DNA from: Actinomycetes bacterium
GTDB lineage: Bacteria; Actinomycetota; Coriobacteriia; Coriobacteriales; Eggerthellaceae
DNA: 25,273 nucleotides
Direction: 5' to 3'
Assembly (NCBI GenBank): GCA_023403475.1
Contig: JAEYEL010000031.1
Location: 1 to 25,273 of the forward strand
This document shows positions 22,933 through 25,273 of this stretch, piece after piece. A program made the position numbers and the translations under genes. Each line of letters starts with the position of its first letter. Within the stretch, counting starts at the first letter, position 1. The notes below the pieces were generated by a model. It had not been told where the DNA came from. It saw only the letters and a program-made list of their open reading frames with translations, and made no database searches.

Positions 22933-22990
22933 TGGGTACAAGAGAACCAGTTCGACGGCAAGCGAACCAGACACGACGAGAGGAAAAGAC

Positions 22991-23173
22991 ATGGCTGTCA
23001 TCAATGCGATCTTCTACGGGATCTTCGGAATCTATTTCGCCATCGGCGAGTTCATCGGCGACCACGAGGACTTCTTCGAGAGCCCCGCGGGCATGGCAGT
23101 CACCACGGTGTGCGCCATCGCCGCGATGGCCCTCGTCGGGACCATCGACTACGAGACGGGTGCCCGCTACTAG
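22991..23173 (+). CDS. Small membrane protein of unknown function (60 residues)
   Basis: I do not recognise this protein. It has two hydrophobic segments (AIFYGIFGIYFAIGEFIG and GMAVTTVCAIAAMALVG) joined by a short acidic loop (DHEDFFESPA), consistent with a two-helix membrane hairpin. The ATG at 22991 is preceded by GAGGAAAAG. It stands downstream of the palindrome cluster and is followed at once by a 30-nt perfect palindrome that may end the transcript. Its reading frame, start site and GC pattern look genuine, but the function is unknown. Confidence 0.65.
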   Translation: MAVINAIFYGIFGIYFAIGEFIGDHEDFFESPAGMAVTTVCAIAAMALVGTIDYETGARY

Positions 23174-23179
23174 GCGCAC

Positions 23180-23209
23180 CGCCCGGCTTCCCGATCGGGA
23201 AGCCGGGCG
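23180..23209. terminator. 30-nt perfect palindrome, possible terminator
   Basis: CGCCCGGCTTCCC (23180-23192) and GGGAAGCCGGGCG (23197-23209) are perfect inverted copies around GATC, which is itself self-complementary. It begins 6 nt after the stop of the 60-residue gene. There is no T-tract on either side, so it is not a standard intrinsic terminator. It may be a GC-rich bidirectional hairpin or a protein-binding site. Confidence 0.5.
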
Positions 23210-23261
23210 ACGGCTTGCGCAGACAGTGGTATTAGTAGGCAGACCAAGGTGAGGTCGAACG

Positions 23262-23474
23262 ATGGGCACGAGGATTACGAGGATTACGAGGGTCTTTCGG
23301 GACCAAGACGGCAAGGTTTGCGTCATCCACTGCGGCAGTTGGCCGAACGTCACGGCCTACCGTCGCGTCATCCTGGGCGGCGAGCGGTACTTCATGCTTG
23401 CGGCATACGGGAAGAGCAAGCTCTACCGCCCCAACAGGGAGACGCGCTGCATGGACTACGTCGGGCGCGCGTAG
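23262..23474 (+). CDS. Hypothetical protein (70 residues)
   Basis: Not recognised. A basic small protein, starting with the repeat TRITRITR, which comes from a 9-nt tandem repeat (ACGAGGATT at 23268-23276 and 23277-23285, then ACGAGG). It also contains VIHCGSW, RVILGGERYFMLAAYGKSKLY and a final MDYVGRA. No membrane segment is seen. The ATG at 23262 has GAGGT about 6 nt upstream. It lies 64 nt before ssb in the same direction. Codon use is consistent with its neighbours. Confidence 0.6.
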   Translation: MGTRITRITRVFRDQDGKVCVIHCGSWPNVTAYRRVILGGERYFMLAAYGKSKLYRPNRETRCMDYVGRA

Positions 23475-23538
23475 GGGCGGGCACGTGCGGAATCGGCGGG
23501 CCTTTGGCCTTCGCCAATCATCAGGGAAAGGAAACGGC

Positions 23539-23958
23539 ATGGGCATCAACAAGGTAATTCTCACGGGCAACCTCACCCGCGACCCGGAGCTTCGGGCGAC
23601 GAGAGAGGGCAACCCGGTGCTGACCCTCGGCATCGCGGTCAACGACCGCAGGCGCAACCCGCAGACGGGAGAGTGGGAGGATTGCCCCAACTTCGTGGAC
23701 TGCGTCCTGTTTGGCAACCGGGCCGACGCCCTGTCCACGCGCCTCGCGAAGGGCGCGAAGGTCGTCGTCGAGGGGCGCCTGCGATACAGCTCGTGGGAGC
23801 GGGACGGGCAGAAGCGATCCAAGATCGAGGTTATCGTGGACGAGATCGAGTTCATGAGCGCCAGGCCCGCAACGGGCCTCGGCGAGACTCCCGGCCAGAG
23901 CCCGTCTACGGCCACCGCCTCCGACGTGACCCTCTACCCCGAGGACGTGACCTTCTAG
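23539..23958 (+). CDS. ssb: Single-stranded DNA-binding protein (SSB)
   Basis: Single-stranded DNA-binding protein with an OB fold, 139 residues. Visible features are MGINKVILTGNLTRDPELRA at the N-terminus, LTLGIAVNDR, FVDCVLFGNRADAL, LAKGAKVVVEGRL and SSWERDGQKRSKIEVIVDEIEFM. The tail is short and ends in YPEDVTF, a variant of the acidic DDDIPF tip that recruits replication partners. The ATG at 23539 has AAAGGA at 23527-23532; earlier in-frame starts run into the preceding gene. An element-borne SSB fits a mobile element that passes through a single-stranded stage, such as conjugative transfer, though phages and plasmids also carry one. Confidence 0.95.
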   Translation: MGINKVILTGNLTRDPELRATREGNPVLTLGIAVNDRRRNPQTGEWEDCPNFVDCVLFGNRADALSTRLAKGAKVVVEGRLRYSSWERDGQKRSKIEVIVDEIEFMSARPATGLGETPGQSPSTATASDVTLYPEDVTF

Positions 23959-23965
23959 GGCTCCT

Positions 23966-23985
23966 GCGACCGCAGTGCAGCTCGC
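23966..23985 (+). repeat. 20-nt exact copy of a parA coding segment, downstream of ssb
   Basis: GCGACCGCAGTGCAGCTCGC occurs here, 8 nt after the ssb stop, and again at 24545-24564 inside parA, where it encodes the residues following the P-loop. A 20-nt exact match is unlikely by chance in 25 kb. It may be a remnant of an earlier parA copy or a recombination scar. Confidence 0.75.
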
Positions 23986-24010
23986 ATGGCCGCTCTTTTT
24001 TCATTCTTGA

Positions 24011-24082
24011 ATGCGAATATTCGCATCTTCGCAGATGCGGATTCGCCCAGACACGTGACTTCACGTTTATGCATGGGCATAA
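24011..24082 (+). promoter_or_regulatory. Second palindrome-rich intergenic region, upstream of the 99-residue gene
   Basis: Starts with a perfect 16-nt palindrome, ATGCGAATATTCGCAT (24011-24026), followed by CTTCGCAGATGCGG and a further TTCGC. It ends with TTATGC-N4-GCATAA (24067-24082). The order and spacing resemble the cluster at 22801-22932, including a preceding T-rich run (23995-24002). In both places the final palindrome lies about 60 nt before the start codon of a small gene, so the sites are good candidates for shared operators. Confidence 0.65.
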
Positions 24083-24144
24083 TCGGAGACGAGCGCAGAC
24101 GACACGGCGGGGAGAGCCCCGCCGATGACGAGGGGGACGATGCT

Positions 24145-24444
24145 ATGGCAAGGACGCCCGCATACAGGGTTCACGAGGTTCACATGATCTGCGGAAGGCC
24201 CGTCGGCTACATGGACACCTACGACTTCGACGCGATGCTCGCCCAGCACGGCGGCGACATCCTGGGCTCCGACTGGAGGGTCGAGGACTACCCCTTCGAC
24301 TCGTCCGAGTCGGCGGCGGCCTACCTGTTGGCGCACGGCTACGAAATGCATGGCCTCACGTTCGTGCGGCAGCTGCACCCGACTCCGGGCTACGACGTCA
24401 TGATCGCCATCATCGAGCCGTGCGGATGGGTCTACGGGGACTGA
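24145..24444 (+). CDS. Hypothetical protein (99 residues)
   Basis: Not recognised. A soluble acidic protein with ICGRPVGYMDTYDFDAMLAQ, DWRVEDYPFDSSESAAAYLL and a C-terminal PGYDVMIAIIEPCGWVYGD. No transmembrane segment or clear DNA-binding motif is seen. The ATG at 24145 has AGGGGGA at 24131-24137, 7 nt upstream. A longer in-frame reading from 23986 crosses the palindrome cluster and was rejected. It lies 52 nt before parA. Confidence 0.65.
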   Translation: MARTPAYRVHEVHMICGRPVGYMDTYDFDAMLAQHGGDILGSDWRVEDYPFDSSESAAAYLLAHGYEMHGLTFVRQLHPTPGYDVMIAIIEPCGWVYGD

Positions 24445-24496
24445 GGAACCAAGGACGCGGAAAATGCGCGCATGTGCGCGGAAAGGAAGGAAGCAA

Positions 24497-25273
24497 ATGA
24501 GAACGGTGGCACTTGTCAACCAGAAGGGCGGCGTCGGCAAGACCGCGACCGCAGTGCAGCTCGCCGCGGCGCTCACGGAGCAGGGCAGGCGCGTCCTGTC
24601 GGTCGACATCGACCCGCAGGAAAACCTCTCCAAGACGCTCTTCGGGGCCAGGGACTCAGAGCTGAGCGTCTATGACGTTCTCGTGGGCGGCAAGGACGTT
24701 CGCGAGGCGGCGGTCGCCACCTTCGCGGGCGACGCACTACTCTCGGCGCGGTCCCACAAAAAGCTCTCCACCATCGACGCCGTTGTGGGCTCGGACCCGG
24801 ACAAGCCATACCTGCTCTCGATGGCTCTCGAGGAGGCGGCCGGGGATTACGACTACGTCGTGATCGACACGCCCGGCGTGCGGGACACGCTCGCCTACAA
24901 CGCCCTCGTGGCCGCTGACGGCCTAGTGGTGCCGGCGATGGGCGACGACTACTCCCTGGACGGCATCGACCAGCTCGCGGACTCCGTCGTCCGCACGCGC
25001 CGCCGCGCGAACCCCGATCTCGAGATCTACGGCATCCTGCTCACGATCTTTAGAGAGGGCACCGTCATCGCGCGAGACATGGCGAAGAACATCTCGGCGG
25101 CGGCATCCAAGCTCGGCACGACGGTGTTCGAGGCGCGCATCCGACAGAGCTGCGCCATCCCAGAGTCGCTTGCGAGCGGCCAGAGCATCTTCGACTACGA
25201 CCCAAGGTCCAAGGTGGCCGAGGACTACGGGCGCTTCGTCAGCGAGTTCGTCAAGATCGCAGAGGGGGAATAG
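24497..25273 (+). CDS. parA: ParA-family partition ATPase
   Basis: 258-residue Walker-type ATPase of the ParA/MinD superfamily, which segregates plasmids and is also found on integrative elements. Visible motifs are the deviant Walker A KGGVGKTATA (residues 10-19), the Walker A' region LSVDIDPQENLSKTLFG, the Walker B VVIDTPG, and a C-terminal SLASGQSIFDYDPRSKVAEDY typical of ParA proteins. There is no N-terminal helix-turn-helix extension, as in short type Ib or Soj-like proteins. The ATG at 24497 has AAGGAAGGAAG just upstream. The stop codon is the last three bases of the window, so a partner ParB cannot be assessed. Confidence 0.95.
   Translation: MRTVALVNQKGGVGKTATAVQLAAALTEQGRRVLSVDIDPQENLSKTLFGARDSELSVYDVLVGGKDVREAAVATFAGDALLSARSHKKLSTIDAVVGSDPDKPYLLSMALEEAAGDYDYVVIDTPGVRDTLAYNALVAADGLVVPAMGDDYSLDGIDQLADSVVRTRRRANPDLEIYGILLTIFREGTVIARDMAKNISAAASKLGTTVFEARIRQSCAIPESLASGQSIFDYDPRSKVAEDYGRFVSEFVKIAEGE

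Larger units (their letters stand above)
20303..25273. mobile_element. Left part of a tRNA-integrated mobile element (right end not in the window)
   Basis: The region starts at a split tRNA-Glu and carries a tyrosine recombinase pair, ssb, parA and three small unknown genes. Arg AGG codons are frequent here, while the chromosomal genes to the left mainly use CGC, which supports a foreign origin. No relaxase, coupling ATPase, phage structural gene or replication initiator is visible in this part. It could be an ICE, a mobilisable island or an integrated plasmid-like element. The stretch 20348-20553 next to the junction has no convincing gene. It holds a 6-bp inverted repeat (GATGAT 20387-20392 with ATCATC 20399-20404) and AT-rich sequence that may include recombinase arm sites and a promoter. 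Confidence 0.8.

Overview
The window looks like a high-GC, Gram-positive actinobacterial chromosome, most likely class Coriobacteriia (Eggerthellales-like). This is inferred from the gene set: a division and cell-wall cluster with sepF, yggT and divIVA and no ftsA between ftsQ and ftsZ, plus an anaerobe-style ThiC. I could not run a database search, so the taxon is a judgement.

Positions 1-14318 are one co-directional division/peptidoglycan cluster on the + strand: the tail of mraY, then murD, ftsW, murG, murC, murB, ftsQ, ftsZ, pgeF (yfiH), yggS, sepF, proC, yggT, divIVA and a DUF167 (yggU) gene. Most junctions are tight or overlapping. The looser ones carry unusual tandem repeats: 8-nt units before murC, and 17-nt and 10-nt units before ftsZ. 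murD contains a 114-bp imperfect palindrome read through in frame. The gene set makes lipid II precursors (MurB, MurC, MurD, MraY, MurG), builds septal wall (FtsW, FtsQ) and forms and anchors the Z-ring (FtsZ, SepF), with DivIVA marking poles and septum.

Positions 14395-14749 hold rnpB (RNase P RNA) on the - strand. From 14858 to 20260 there is a + strand thiamine block: thiN (thiamine pyrophosphokinase), a TPP riboswitch, thiC, thiM, thiE, an isochorismatase-fold hydrolase, and thiD. It covers HMP-pyrimidine synthesis, thiazole salvage and coupling, with no thiazole-synthesis genes in view.

At 20303-20347 lies the 3' half of a tRNA-Glu(CUC), on the - strand, with its terminator still in place. 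The 5' half is missing and foreign-looking sequence follows. This is read as the attachment junction of an integrated mobile element that runs past the right edge. The element part seen here has two translationally coupled tyrosine-recombinase-family genes (the first lacking most catalytic residues, the second complete), three small unknown genes, an ssb, a parA that ends exactly at the window edge, and two intergenic regions sharing a palindrome-rich motif cluster. Arg AGG codons are frequent here, unlike the CGC-rich chromosomal genes.

The best candidates for something undescribed are the in-frame palindromic insertion in murD, the coupled catalytically degenerate/active recombinase pair, and the shared palindrome clusters of the element.
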